64,000 nt of DNA from Parelaphostrongylus tenuis (GCA_019055375.1 JAHQIW010000118.1:62001-126000), one strand, 5' to 3'. Shown: positions 23,601 to 34,839, counted from the stretch's first letter. The notes: generated from the letters alone by a model not told the origin. A program made the numbers and translations.

Positions 23601-26600
23601 TCACGCATGTGATAAAGGTGGCAAAACTCTCATCAGCTGTTCACGCACAACTGGATCAGTGATCGGTTTTGAAGGAAACTCTACTTCGAACTGTACAATT
23701 AAATCACCAAAATGACCGGGAGCTTTCGGATTAGGCAAACCTTTTCCGGTAATCCTGAAAAATTAACAAATAATACGTCATCAGTTTCTAGCACAAACAT
23801 TACTTGCGCTTGAATTTTAGACTAACAAACCTTCTCACTGTGTTCGGCTTGATGTTATCAAGCCTCAATGACGTTGTGGGTCCCAGAAGAGTTGGGATTT
23901 CCACTGTGCAGCCACATAAAGCATCACGTAATGCAACTCTATGGATATACCGAAGATCACAAGCTTCACGTTTGAAGATTTTGTGTGGCTTGTCCTAAAT
24001 CATCCCCTAATCATAGAAAGCAAGTGTAAAGCACTTTAGATTTTCTATTTACAAATCGTTTGCTAGCTATTACGTCTATATTCTCATTAGCTTCTAGCCA
24101 TTAAAAAACAGGCCCTTCACGCATTTTCTTTCTCAAAATTTGTCAGCGGGCGTAGAAACAGCTAAGGTACTCTTTCTACTTCCCATAACCGATCTTCCAT
24201 TAGCCCAAGAGTTGATCAAGTAAGTCAGAATTTTTGCCAAGTTGTTGACACAGTGTTTGACTGAGTGGACTGACGTAGTTGCCCTTACAAAGCTCTGAAG
24301 AAGGCAACCGCCAAAAAAAGTCGACATTGTACTGAATAATTCCTCTTAACATTGACATGTCTCCTCGTCAAAAAGACAATATATGCTGTATTATTTATAG
24401 ATAAAATTATCAGTAGTGAATAATGTCAGTACTATAAGAGAAAAGGTACTTATTTGTTAGCCAGCGACAAATCAGAAACTGATCTCATTCAGTGAACAGG
24501 GACTTTACATATCTTTTAGTAATCAATCGAAAGCTTGAATCCCTTGCTAGAGCCTGCGCGGCCCGTTTTTCAAAACATTCTTTTACATCGCTGTAAAATC
24601 CAAACTAAATATGCTTCTCACGACCACGTGCTTTTTATCCATATTTCGCTGGCCAAAACTCCTCCTAAAGTCTACTATCGTAGACAGTTAAGAACTCAAA
24701 ATGCGTTTGCTTTGGAAAAGCTCTTTCAATAGCACTGTACGAGAAACAAAACATTTGTGCTTTACACCTCGCGGGACGGAGCTCTTTCTTTAGACTATTA
24801 GTAATCGCTCGATAGCGTAAATTTCAATGATTCTAACTCTGTCGCATGTTTTCTGAAAATATCGTCAGCAGGGAGAATGAAATCGAGTTTCACATTTTTC
24901 GACCTTGTTCATGCGCCAGTCCGTGGGGTCGGGGCCAACTGTCGACGGCTTCGCAGTTGGATATGTGGGATGCATTTGCTACACAATTAGGAATTTTTTC
25001 TCCGCTTTGATGGGAACTCGAGATCAAACGATGGACCGGATACGACGAAAGTTTCTCTGCACGTTAATACGCCCTTGTGCTTCCAGCGAACTATACGCGT
25101 GAAAAGAATGAAGGCGCGCGGAGGCTGTGAAACATGATTTTGTTTTTGATTCTACAGCGCAATAAAAGGGTCTTTCAAAAACCGGCCACGTGGGGCTCTA
25201 GTCAACGAGTCAAGCTTTCCAATAATTACTAACATTCCCATGAAAAGTTCCTCTTCAGCGAATGAGATCGGTTTTTATTTGCCGCCGCCTAACATACAGG
25301 TACCAAAAAAGTACCGAAAGATAATCTAAACGACTACTAAATCAACCGAAGGTGTGATATATATGACAAAACTCGGAACTTCAGGTGATCTTCGTGCTTG
25401 CGATTACTCCTTTCAGGGATTCATGTGCTATCTAATACACCAGCGAAGTCTTGCTCGATTTGATCTCAACCGCACTGCAATTCTATCGGTATAATCAGCG
25501 ATCAGCCGTGAACGAGAATGAGCGAGGAAGCACGATAAACAGTAAATGAAAATTGAAACATTGTTATCTGGAATAAGGCTCCAACTCAACTGAGTTCAAT
25601 CCCGACTCCTTCTTCCAGACGTCTTCCGTTGATAGGTTGTCATAGGATAGAGTTGAAACATGGCTACAGTAAAACAATGTAAGGACTTTGGTTGGTATGG
25701 TGTGTAGCGAGGGAGCGCTCCATAAAGGTAACTGATCCACTGCGGACGATGAGGGTCACTTTGACCCTCAGATTTTCGAGGCTTTTCGCTGAACAAAGAC
25801 TTCGATTTGCGATTGTAATCATTGCAAAGCTTAGATCTCGGGTATCCCGACACTTGCTTGGTTTTCAAGACTTTCGTAGTACGCTATAGCGAAAAAAATA
25901 AAAGTCTGTTTCACACTCGGTTTGCCTTATTGGAACAGTCTGTGGATCAACTCTTCTTAGCTACAATAAGCCTATTCGATAGCACAAATCTCGGCGAATT
26001 TGAATCTTGAACTGGATCTCGAGAAGGTTTTCACAGAAACATGTGAAAGCCAAAATAAATCAAGTTTCGCAGTAAAGACTTTCCTTTTATAAAAGTTATA
26101 AAATTACGAAAAGTACACAACTTGAAGAAAAATCATGTTTTTTGTACAAATGTGTTTGTAGAAAGTGGTACAAAGAGATAAAATGACTCCCGAAATGAAA
26201 GAAAAATCTTTCTTGAACAACGAAAATCGCGTGTCACTGGCGTAATCGATTATGCTGCCGTCCGCAGAGTTAAGTGCTCGAAGTCCACCCGAGGTTCCGA
26301 GTTTAGTCCATATCTCGATATCATTGTGGTTGTATCTCATACAGTGTACTACTGCGAAAGGAACAATAGGCAGTAATTGAAACACTGTGTCTGTTGACAC
26401 GCTTCGTAATTGTCGCATGCAGTTTTCACAACTAATTTTTTTAAAATTGATTTGCACTTTATACTTCTTCCAATATCCAATCCCGCCTTAGGACACCCGA
26501 CTCTCACATCGCTCTAGGTTCGAAGCTTAAGTACTAGATTCTGCTGACTAGCTCTTTCTGACAGAAGATCTTGTAGACATTTACTCTGTGATCAACTCCG

Positions 26601-29600
26601 ATATTAATCCATTACTGAGATAAGACGAGACATCCCGATTGTAGCCGAAATTCATATGCGAATGCGACGACTTTCGTGAAAAAAGGATACCACAAAAAAA
26701 GCTAAATGGTAAAAATGGTGTGCTTCTCATCTAAATGTGAAGACTGGTTACATAAAGGAAAAAAGAACAAAATTTTACCTTGATTACAAAGACAATGTCA
26801 GCAGGGACCCGTCCTGGATGCTGATCACCTTCCTTTGGGAAGGTTATCTTCGTGCCACTTTTCCACCCTGGTTTGACATTAATAGTCAAAACTTTATCCT
26901 CTACACGAGTTGAATGACCATCCGCATTTAAGATTTTTCTGAAATGATTTTTTGTGAGTTATTACCTATGAAATAAAAAAAATGCATCAAGCTCTTCACT
27001 GAGTCACATTGCAAAATTATATTTTTCTTCGATAGCAAAGGTTTTTTTTTTTCAATTTTCTTCGATCGCATTTCTATGGGCTAACATTCACTACTTGCCG
27101 CATAAAACCACTTTCCCTAGAAAGGTTTCATGTGCTCTGGAACAATTTCTTGGCTCTCCAAAGGCTGATTTAGAATAATGCAACTGCCGAAGGCACAGAT
27201 GCAAAGGGCCGAACAATGCGAAAATGTTAAATCTGATTGGCGCTAGGATGTATGTGGAAGGGTTAATGTGCCTTGTGCACAACACCGAGATGAAATCTAA
27301 TTCATAACTGTAGTAAAATTCGCTGCTAAGCTCTACTTCATAAGGCGACACATACGACCTTCAATTCTCATACCTAGTTATCTTCATCTTCTTTGTACAT
27401 CCGTGATAAATATCTTCTAAGCTGACTTGAAGCTCATGTTGCACGGTAGGATCTTGCTTAGGAGCAGCTAAACATATGGATAGCGCTCACGAGGACATAC
27501 CAAATTCTTACGCTATGTGGATCACGAAATTCTTACCTCTTCGATGCCCATGTGGCACACCACCAAATGCAGAAAATCCATTCATTCCATCATCCATGCC
27601 GCTACCTCCCAGATTGAAAAACACGTTTCCGCCGTGACTGCCCATTCCAAATATACCGCTGAATGGATCATCGCTGCCGAAAAACTGGGTAAACATGCGC
27701 ATTGGATCGCCTTGGAACTAAAATGAACTACGATTCGAAAATGAACCAATGCTGAGCTATGCCATAACGGCGAATCGAACTACGTACGAACCTCGTAATG
27801 GAATCCACCTGGACCTCCAACATCAGGTCCGCCATTCTTGAGACCATCTTCGCCATATTTATCATATATTTCTTTCTTCTTTGGGTCAGAAAGGACATCG
27901 TATGCCTCAGCGATTTCCTAAAAAAATGATTTGTACACTTGAAAAGTCCGATTTTAACCTCGGCATAATAATTCAGAAATAACTTACGAGCTATCCGTTC
28001 TCAAACAAAACCAGCCTCGCGCAAGTTCTGCTTGAAAAAGGGCAGTTCGTAAGATTTGTACACCGTCATCGCACTAGCATTCCTTCGCATGAAAACGCAA
28101 TTTGGGTTTAATGCGATATGTGCTTAATCGACCACACCTGTTAGTGGTTGGTTGCTGATAGCTACGATAAGGCATAAATCTAAGACTGATGGTAAAACGG
28201 TTAGCCTCCGTGGCGCGGTGGTAGCACGCCCTTTCCCGTCAGGTCGAACATCAAGTTCAACTCCCGTCTGAGGTCGAATATTTGCTTATCACTCAATTCT
28301 CTTAGGTGTATATTTGGAACATCATAACACTGTGAAAAAAAAACAGTGAAACCAAAAGATTTCTTCGGTTCAGTTTGTAATAAGCAATAGAGCCCTCGCT
28401 ATTCCACGCATGATGAAAACGTGATCAAAAATCTGGTTTTTCCGTCAGTGATGAAAAATGAACGAATATGGAGAAGGCTGGAGCCTATTTGATAGAATCA
28501 CTGCATCAAGTGACATGTTCGAGAATAATAAATACGACTATTAATACGTTCACAAAAGAAATACTGCTCAAAGAACAAATGAACCAAGGTGGTTTACTGT
28601 CCTTCACGCAAAGTCCCATATTATTTCAGGATAGCTGACAATAATGTCTGTGTGTCTGGGGTAATTGGATACCTTATTTTCAATGAACAAAAGCGCTCTA
28701 AAGGTTTATATGACCTCCTCAAACATTCACGGAGATTCTGTACTTGTCTAGATGTGGCACTCTAGAAAAAGTCATGTAAAAAGTCCAGATTAACGCAGTT
28801 TCTGATTCAAACACAACGACCAGATATCAAAGATATAGGGGAGAACGCCACCGTGTTCTGCTGGACAAAATTCGTCTGCTCAATTTTCCTAACATCTGAA
28901 AGTGAGCCGCAGAAAATGTGAAAACCATCCTTCAATGCTCCTTAAGCGCTGTTTGAGTGCTATTCTCAACTTGTAAATAGAAAAAAAGCCTTCCATCATA
29001 AGGCTTTTACCTCTCCGCAGTACAACTAACGTATCAGATACTACATTAGTAATAACTCCAACGCAATTACAAGCTGCATTTTTATCTGGCCGTTGCATAA
29101 GTTTTGGCACTAGAGCAGTTAACACTGATTTTGTTAACTAACATTGATTGAAACAGCATGATTATGGTGCCGTTCAATTGCACATATTCTCGTGAACATT
29201 TTGATATACAACTCTCCTATAATTACTTTATTATGGAGCTGTTGCGGGAAGAAATTCACTTGTTACTCATTCACCATCGGCACGTAGGAGAAATACTTAT
29301 GAAGCGCACGCAAGATTAATGAAGCTTGATGTGGACGATCCAAACGCGACTGATCCTCCACACTGTTTTCTCCAGCTTTGAATATCAATCAGATACCACT
29401 TCTCAGCCGTCTTTTCTGCAACCTTATCATCGCCAAAGCCCTATAATCTTGCGCGCCCCTTACTATCATCTTCCCTACGCGCCCTTGGGGCATGGTTAAC
29501 AAAATTTGTTCCCATATCAGCTCCATCCTAAATCAAGTACAGGCATATTGTATAACAAAATGTTCGCGAGAAAATGCGCAGTTCTACGACACGAAAATCA

Positions 29601-30945
29601 TGCAATTTTGACTTCTGGTTTATAAACTTGATGCTTATTGCTCTCGTATCAAAACTTATGGACACACCTACTATTAGTTCGCTTTGAAGAGGTTGATGTA
29701 ACTAACTGTAGATCAGATATATAAACTTGAACTTCAAAGTGACACTATCGTCGCGTCAATTTGATTATGCCCGGTACTGTGTGACAAAAAAAAAACTGAA
29801 TTTTCGATCATAAACTGTCGAGCTACTCATATCTAGTTCAAAAGAAACCTCATTCCGAAATCCAAATAGGCAGACAGAATTCAAATTCTATTCTTTTTCA
29901 AATGTATCTAGGCGAATTGAGTAGTGGCAATGATTCGACCTCAAACGGGAGTTGAACCCTCAGTGAACCACATGAGTTGAACCCTTAACTTCCTAGTGTC
30001 TTTAAAACATCATAACACTCCGAATTATTTTATTGACCGCCTACCGCGTGTTATGATGTTTAAATAGACCCATGTGTAGAGTGGTGTGCAAAACGTTTGC
30101 GTCAGCCGGATTTAACCCAGATCTTCACTTTAGCACGTGCTCCAGGAAACAGTAAGATCTGGTTAAAATCCCGGCCACGCGTACGTTTTTGCACACCACT
30201 CTACATCTTGGGTCTATTTAAACATCATAACACTGTCCAAAAGTAGTAGAAAGTAACATAGAAATCCTTCCTTTTATTGGATAAATGGATCGATCAGACC
30301 CTTGCAATTACCATCACATTGCATGGAAATTCATACAGGTTTCGATATAAGTGGTGAGGATACCTCGAGCCTTCTCGAGGTTGCAGGTCAAAGCCGCATA
30401 TGCGTTTTGGCGGTATCGCCCGCTTCACCAGAATCACAGGCCCCAACACTGAACCCTGCTTCATAGCAGGTAGGGGGAGACGTTGTTTATGATGATGCAC
30501 GTAATACTGAGTCATCACCAATTTTTTTGTCGATGAATTACGCCTACTAATGAATACCTAGAAATCTATTCCATCGACTACTTTCAAATCTCATTTAAGA
30601 CATTCAATATGTCTGTTATAAAGTAAAGATTGAGTGTGGGGCGTGGGCCACTGATGAAGCAGCGATACAGCAAAGCTAGGGTTAAAAATTCCATGAGACG
30701 GATTTCATACAGTTTTGGTATAGAATACTCAAACTCGACATCACAAATGAATAAACTTAGCAGCCCGCTGCCGAACAACAGCCACTAATAACCTGAATTT
30801 AACTGACCTTGAATCTGTTCTCTGCGCCTGGCTCCTTGTTCTTGTCCGGATGGTATTTCAAAGCCATCTTCCGGTAGGCTTTTTTGATCTCGTCATCACT
30901 AGCACCTTTCGCCACGCCAAGAATCTTATAATAATCCTTACCCAT
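23601..30945 (-). CDS. dnj-13: Class B DnaJ/Hsp40 co-chaperone, dnj-13 / DNAJB1 type, complete
   Basis: Seven exons join in phase: 30808-30945, 27792-27917, 27537-27717, 27374-27467, 26779-26938, 23831-23994 and 23601-23754, giving 338 residues. The J domain starts [20 protein letters not shown] and holds the HPD motif at residues 32-34, which activates Hsp70 ATPase. A Gly/Phe-rich linker follows ([19 protein letters not shown]). C-terminal substrate-binding domains include [65 protein letters not shown] and [16 protein letters not shown]. There is no CxxCxGxG zinc domain, so it is class B. Length fits the family (about 330-340). It works in the cytosol and nucleus, including in disaggregation with Hsp70 and Hsp110. 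Two long introns (2.8-2.9 kb) are repeat-filled. Confidence 0.97.
24478..25275. repeat. Palindromic element, 830-bp family, copy 3
   Basis: It starts GATCTCATTCAGTGAACAGG and ends in the inverse (CTCTTCAGCGAATGAGATCG). Inner motifs match copies 1 and 2. It lies in a dnj-13 intron. Confidence 0.7.
25640..26460. repeat. Mixed repeats in a dnj-13 intron
   Basis: The stretch 25780-26010 has the TTCGATAGC-type motif of the palindromic class. The segment near 26210-26290 (GAACAACGAAAATCGCG, then GTCGATT-like and CCGTCCG) recurs near 35482-35560. Boundaries are uncertain. Confidence 0.4.
28195..28335 (+). mobile_element. SINE family B, plus strand, with full tail
   Basis: The head GTGGCGCGGTGGTAGCACGC and box B AAGTTCAACTCCC are followed by TTGCTTATCACTCAATTCTC and the family end AACATCATAACACTGTG. 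It lies in the first dnj-13 intron. Confidence 0.75.
29095..29662. mobile_element. Double-headed palindromic mariner derivative (copy 2)
   Basis: The ends are GCATAAGTTTTGGCACTAG and its inverse. The two halves are inverted copies with transposase N-terminal remnants, as in the copy at 14308-14892, but more decayed. It lies in the first dnj-13 intron. Confidence 0.7.
29915..30250. mobile_element. Family B SINE-like sequence in palindromic arrangement
   Basis: GTTATGATGTTTAAATAGAC (near 30050) and GTAGAGTGGTGTGCAAAACG are inverted at 30180-30235. They enclose a tRNA-like core with remnants of GATTTAACCCAGATC in both directions. A partial minus-strand copy lies to the left at 29935-30010. Confidence 0.65.
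30355..30675. repeat. Diverged relative of the 15.9-kb nested palindrome
   Basis: CAGGCCCCAACACTGAACCCTGC-like sequence at 30438-30480 corresponds to segment B, and GTGTGGGGCGTGGGCCACTG at 30634-30653 to the inverse arm. Identity is low. Confidence 0.45.
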
Positions 30946-31152
30946 TGTCGTATATAATCTAGGACCTAGAACAACGCAGAAATCAAAAACTAGTGAGCTA
31001 GGGAACGAATTATTGAGCCAAAAACGAGCGATACACTTCCGACATATCCGAAATCAAGAAGAAACAAAGTACAGCTTAGAAAGTAGTCTTTATTTCGAGC
31101 TTTCGCGAGGCTGCTACTGCTTATTTGATCGATCACCTTTCTTAACGATCGA

Positions 31153-31508
31153 TTGACCAGGGGCTCAAGACTCACAGCAAAAGTACAGCCCGATGCACGT
31201 GTTTCGTCCTTACAGACTCGTCAGCCGGGCAGAACCCGTCGTCTTTCGATCTTTTCATTAGTCAGTTCTCTCGGGAGCCCTACTCTTCCTATAGAGAGTT
31301 ATCGAAGACGAACGTTTTACACTGTATGTCAAGCGAGATTTTCACCTAACACAGAGCGTTTGCGCACTCGATTGCTCTTTGGCTGGTATTTTTTGTCATA
31401 TTATACCTTTATTTCGAGTGTTTTATTAAGACCACGCTCAATAATATTGAAAGGATCTTATTGAAATTTGAGCGTGGTCTTAATAAAACACTCGAAATAA
31501 GGTATAAT
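31153..31508 (-). mobile_element. Hammerhead-bearing repeat, minus strand, upstream of dnj-13
   Basis: This is an inverted relative of the 1.1-1.5 kb element. Its terminal part is itself an inverted repeat (31401-31441 against 31469-31508, TTATACC...TGAGCGTGGTCTTAAT). It begins about 210 bp upstream of the dnj-13 start codon and lies between that codon and a heat-shock-like site. Confidence 0.7.
31188..31237 (-). ncRNA. Hammerhead ribozyme copy with mutated cleavage site
   Basis: On the minus strand the core CTGACGA, stem II with GTAA loop, GAAA and C-ACGT-G are all kept, as are stem I GCCCGG and TCGGGC. The cleavage-site pair, TC in the 1.4-kb copy, is CA here, so the conserved U next to the scissile position is gone. 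It is probably inactive. Confidence 0.7.
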
Positions 31509-31524
31509 CAGAGCAGAAGACTCG

Positions 31525-31825
31525 CGGCGCCAAGACTCAGAGTCAGATGACTCGCTCGGGGTCCTAAGGCTCAGGGTCAGATGATTCGGGTTCCATGACT
31601 GTCAGATGATTCGGGATCCCTGACTCAGGTCAGAAGACTCAGCACTCCAGATATAAGATTCCAATACGAAGAGTTCCAAGATCCAGGTTCCCAAGATTCA
31701 GGATTGCAAAACCCAGGATCCTGGACGAGCACTCCAAGACTTAGGGTTGCAATACTCAAAATTCCAAGACCCACGGTCCTAAGATTGAAGGTTCCAAAAC
31801 TCAGGGTCCCTGGACGGCTTTGGGG
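31525..31825 (+). repeat. Degenerate GACTC/CCAAGA minisatellite
   Basis: Imperfect units of about 15-25 bp recur, such as CTCAGGGTCAGATGATTCGG, TTCCAAGATCCAGG and CCAAGACTTAGGG. It lies upstream of dnj-13. An open frame across it (31704-32255) has repeat-like composition and is not treated as a gene. Confidence 0.65.
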
Positions 31826-32189
31826 TAGGCGACCGCGCCGAGGCGTCAGTCACCGATATTCAAGAAGATCCATGGATCGTCCAGAAGGACAATCGATCGA
31901 GGAAGTGATACCGACTCGCAAAAGCTTGAGATTTCAACTAGTCACCAGACTATCCTTGGCTTTTCCTCTATTTCATACTCCTAGCACGCTGAGTTTCAAA
32001 AAATCGGTCTTACGAGAGTGTTACGAAATGTCCAGAATTGTTTACAAAACAATAACAACGAGAATAAACTACGAAGTCGAGGAGAAAAAACAGCTAGAAG
32101 GAAGAGAAGAAACAAAGAGCCCGACTGGCCCGGATCACACTAACAGCTGGTGTCGCAGCAAACACGCCGCGCGCACGACCAGCAGTCTA

Positions 32190-32197
32190 GAACATTC
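32190..32197. promoter_or_regulatory. Possible heat shock element
   Basis: GAACATTC is an inverted pair of the HSF units nGAAn, in the context TCTAGAACATTCTCG. It is 1.25 kb upstream of the dnj-13 start codon, in a CG-rich 150-bp patch. DNAJB1-type genes are usually HSF1 targets, so a role is plausible. It is a two-unit site only. Confidence 0.35.
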
Positions 32198-32438
32198 TCG
32201 TCTGTTCTTTCTGCTCCTCATACACAACGCATGTTCGATCTTCCGCGTCCTATAACAAAACTCGGCAATTGGCTCTCTGTCACGCGCTGTAAATCACAGG
32301 CTCACTGTCGTCGATTGGCTTGTCGTACGCTTCTATTGGCGCGTAGTACGAGCTTCCATTTTTTTTTGACGTCCTGATCCTTTTTTCTTGAAGTTTCGAT
32401 GTCCTGGCAAATTCTGCTCAGTTCTGTGTTTCAGATAG

Positions 32439-32595
32439 ATACCCATGGATGTAGAGTGATGTGCAAAATGGGCGTCAGTAGTGTAACGGATAGAGCACGC
32501 ATTCCCCAGAAAGAGTGAGGTGCGGGTTCGAGTCCCGCCTGACGCGAAACTTTTGCACATTACTCTACATCAATGGGTATACATTTGAGTATCAT
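32439..32595 (+). mobile_element. tRNA-like core inside 30-bp inverted repeats (family B related)
   Basis: The flanks 32439-32468 and 32551-32580 are inverted copies with 28 of 30 matches (ATACCCAT...GTGCAAAA). The right side continues to CATCATAACACC, the usual family B 3' end. Confidence 0.75.
32472..32545 (+). tRNA. tRNA-like sequence, probably a pseudo-tRNA or SINE core
   Basis: The 74-nt cloverleaf has a 7-bp acceptor stem (GCGTCAG and CTGACGC), a D arm GTGT...GCAC, a 5-bp anticodon stem CATTC and GAGTG, and a perfect T arm GCGGG-TTCGAGT-CCCGC. Box A and box B fit polymerase III consensus. The anticodon loop is 8 nt (CCCAGAAA) and lacks T33, so decoding is doubtful and no amino acid is assigned. 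Confidence 0.5.
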
Positions 32596-32929
32596 CATAA
32601 CACCGCTAGAGACGGTTAAGTAAGAAGTATTTCGTTTGATTCTGTGTTTCTATGAGGATCCGAGTGGGACTGGAGGCTGACGGAAAGTCCGTGAGTTAAG
32701 CTTACATCGACACTTGCGCGTTTCCTATCATATTTGATGCTTTCCTTCTTCCTGCTCCAAGTATTTACACTGTTTACCCCCTATGTACATGTCGGGGGAT
32801 TTTTCCTGATGGTCTCTGGTCTTTTAAAAGTCCTATCACACGTTGTTTTACCTTTGAAGACATTGCCTTCCAGTCGACGGGTTCTGAACGTCATTCTAAA
32901 CATGCGATGTAGATGACGTTCTACACGCC

Positions 32930-33445
32930 AGGATATCGAAAATAAGGTGGGCCGGACACGTGATGCGCTTCAACGACAACCGATGGACGAGAGCCGTTAC
33001 CGACTGGATTCCTCGGGACTCCAAGCGCTCTAAAGGAAGACCACTGACCCGTTGGTCCGATTTCTTCACGAAAGCGATAGAAGAAAGATATGATGCTCAG
33101 CGAATCTCTAGAGCGAGGAGGACCCACTGGCTACTCTTGCACGCGATAGGGAAAAATGGAAGAGTTGCTGGTACCCGCTCGAGTCACTCGATGATCAACG
33201 GGACGACAGGTGATACAGGTGATGTAATTTGTGGGAATATTCAAAGCCGTCTCGAGGTCGGTAGATCAGTGGCTTACGGTCCGAAAAATGGTAATGGCCA
33301 CAATCACGTGCTGCCACCAAAAACGTCTTCCTATCCGCGCGATAAAGTAGGGCTCACGTGTGGGTCGTGCGGCTCTGACGAAGCGGGCGACACGGCCGAA
33401 ACGTTCGCATGGCTCTGACATATCAATCTCGAATAAAATACAAAT
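32930..33445 (+). pseudogene. RTE-type LINE 3' end with frameshift
   Basis: The frame reads KIRWAGHVMRF, then WTRAVTDWIPRDSKRSKGRP, then LTRWSDFFTKAIEERYD. After a one-base loss (CACTGG for CACTGGG) it continues ARDREKWKSCWYPLESLDDQ to a stop near 33210. This is the conserved C-terminus of RTE reverse transcriptases. A 3' UTR of about 220 bp follows, ending in a hammerhead-like motif near 33376. The 5' part of the element is missing. Confidence 0.85.
33368..33418 (+). ncRNA. Minimal hammerhead-like motif at the end of the RTE fragment
   Basis: CTCTGACGAAGCGGGC and GGCCGAAACGTTCGCA carry the CTGANGA and GAAA boxes with a short GC/GC stem II. Stem I (GTGCG with CGCAT) is separated from the core by unpaired bases. 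Stem III would be a bare CG without a loop, so any activity would need a dimer. Confidence 0.45.
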
Positions 33446-33748
33446 AAAGCTCTCGGCGTTGATCGAACCCTGAGGGATGCGCCATGCATTCGTCTTCAAT
33501 TTCTAACTTCGTTTGAGGTGATTGATTGCATACCTGGCCTTTACAATGGCTCGCGGTGGCCTCCCGCTGAACCGAGTCAGTGCTGCTTATCCTCCCAGAC
33601 AAGCTTGAGACCAGTCTGGTACCAATTTACCGACCCCGAAGGGATGGATGGCTTGGTGAGCCATGAGCGCGAGGTCGAATCATGACCTCGTGTGCGACGC
33701 AGGGCACCTCCAACCACTGCGCCACATGCGCTCTTTGAATCTCGAATA
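33425..33748 (-). mobile_element. SINE family A, minus strand, with target-site duplications
   Basis: AATCTCGAATA at 33425-33435 is repeated at 33738-33748 and flanks a nearly full-length minus-strand copy. It is inserted into the 3' end of the RTE fragment, so it is younger than that insertion. Confidence 0.9.
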
Positions 33749-34051
33749 GGCCTTAGATATTCTCACAGGCTTTGTTGAACGTTTGCAACGAGGCTTAAGA
33801 TCAGGTGATTGGAAAGATGAGGTTAAACGTTCTCACAGACAACGTTGAATTTTTTTCTCGTGACAACTCACCGATTTGCAATCGTCAGTCCCGTCTGAAT
33901 CCTCGTGAGGAAGCAGAATTGAGTGGGATTTCGTTGAGATGTGAACTTATGTACATCCCCTAGATAAATAGAGACAACTCGTATACGCAGTGTGTATATA
34001 CGTGGATATACTACGTATCTATATGTGCGCATGCATATGCATTATGTATGA

Positions 34052-34460
34052 TTAGGTTGGTGCAAAAGTTTCTGCGGCCTTTGGCGGTTCGGAGCCGCGA
34101 TTACTTTTATCTTACTTTTGGCGAACGGCATAGACGCTGGGACCGTCTGCCGAATCTCATGTACTGTTAAGAGGATCAGTTTTATAACTGCTCTTCTCAT
34201 GACTCCCGAAGAGGTAGGTGCAAAAGTAATTGCGGTTTGTGCATTCGCCCACCACGTTCCTCATTGTTGGGGCTCCCGTCTCCTTTACAATGCTTCTTCA
34301 ACCACCGCTGCACTGTGTTTATTGTAGACTATGGAAAGGGTACTGTACGTTCATTAGTAGTTCGAAGGCCAGGTACATTGTCGATGTTGTGAATCGTCTG
34401 CTGCTCACAGACCAATTCTGAACTCAAGGTCTAAAAGCGGAGTTACTTTTGCACCAGCCA
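34052..34460 (-). mobile_element. Mariner remnant with TTGGTGCAAAAGT terminal repeats
   Basis: The left end TTAGGTTGGTGCAAAAGT (34052) and right end ACTTTTGCACCAGCC (34442-34456) are classic mariner termini. A second internal copy of the end occurs at 34211-34235. On the minus strand NTVQRWLKKHCKGDGSPNN and EERGGR (around 34250-34330) is a mariner second helix-turn-helix. The interior is deleted. Confidence 0.8.
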
Positions 34461-34479
34461 GCATCCTTTCCATAGTCCA

Positions 34480-34650
34480 AAATAGATACTAAACAGAGTT
34501 GTCAGCTTCTTGTGACCGCACTGCGTTTCCTTCAAGGCTTTCGCTTCTTTACGAAACTCTTGATTCACCACTACATTCTGCGTTCGCTAGTAGTTCCTGG
34601 TGCGGTGTTGATGTTGCGAGTTGTCTCTGCTGCTTTACGACCCGTTTTGA
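34480..34650. repeat. Second, more decayed mariner-like piece
   Basis: The sequence around 34495-34620 weakly repeats the interior of the element to its left (TCGCTAGTAGTTC and TTGATGTTGCGAG). Its identity is tentative. Confidence 0.3.
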
Positions 34651-34839
34651 TCTCCAGTAGGAGATTCGCTGGGATTTGAGTTTTGTCTAACATCTTCACT
34701 TGATTTAAGATAGATATAAAATGAACAGTAAGTAATTGGTCGTTGGCGAACTGATTGAACTGATTTTTCTGAACTGATTAAACTCTGAGGGACGATGTGT
34801 ATCAGCTGACATACTCGATTGTTCCTCGCTTTCTCGCTG

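Noticed and set aside
31704..32255. A 183-codon plus-strand open frame, the longest in the window
   Set aside because: It runs through the minisatellite and the likely dnj-13 upstream region, has a low-complexity Arg/Pro/Ser composition, and shows no family motif or splice context.
32472..32545. A functional tRNA gene
   Set aside because: The fold is good, but the anticodon loop has 8 nt without T33 and the sequence is embedded in SINE-type inverted repeats, so I list it only as tRNA-like.
32960..33418. A 152-codon open frame that could be taken for a gene
   Set aside because: Its first two thirds match the C-terminus of RTE reverse transcriptase and the rest is out of frame with the element; it is a dead LINE end.
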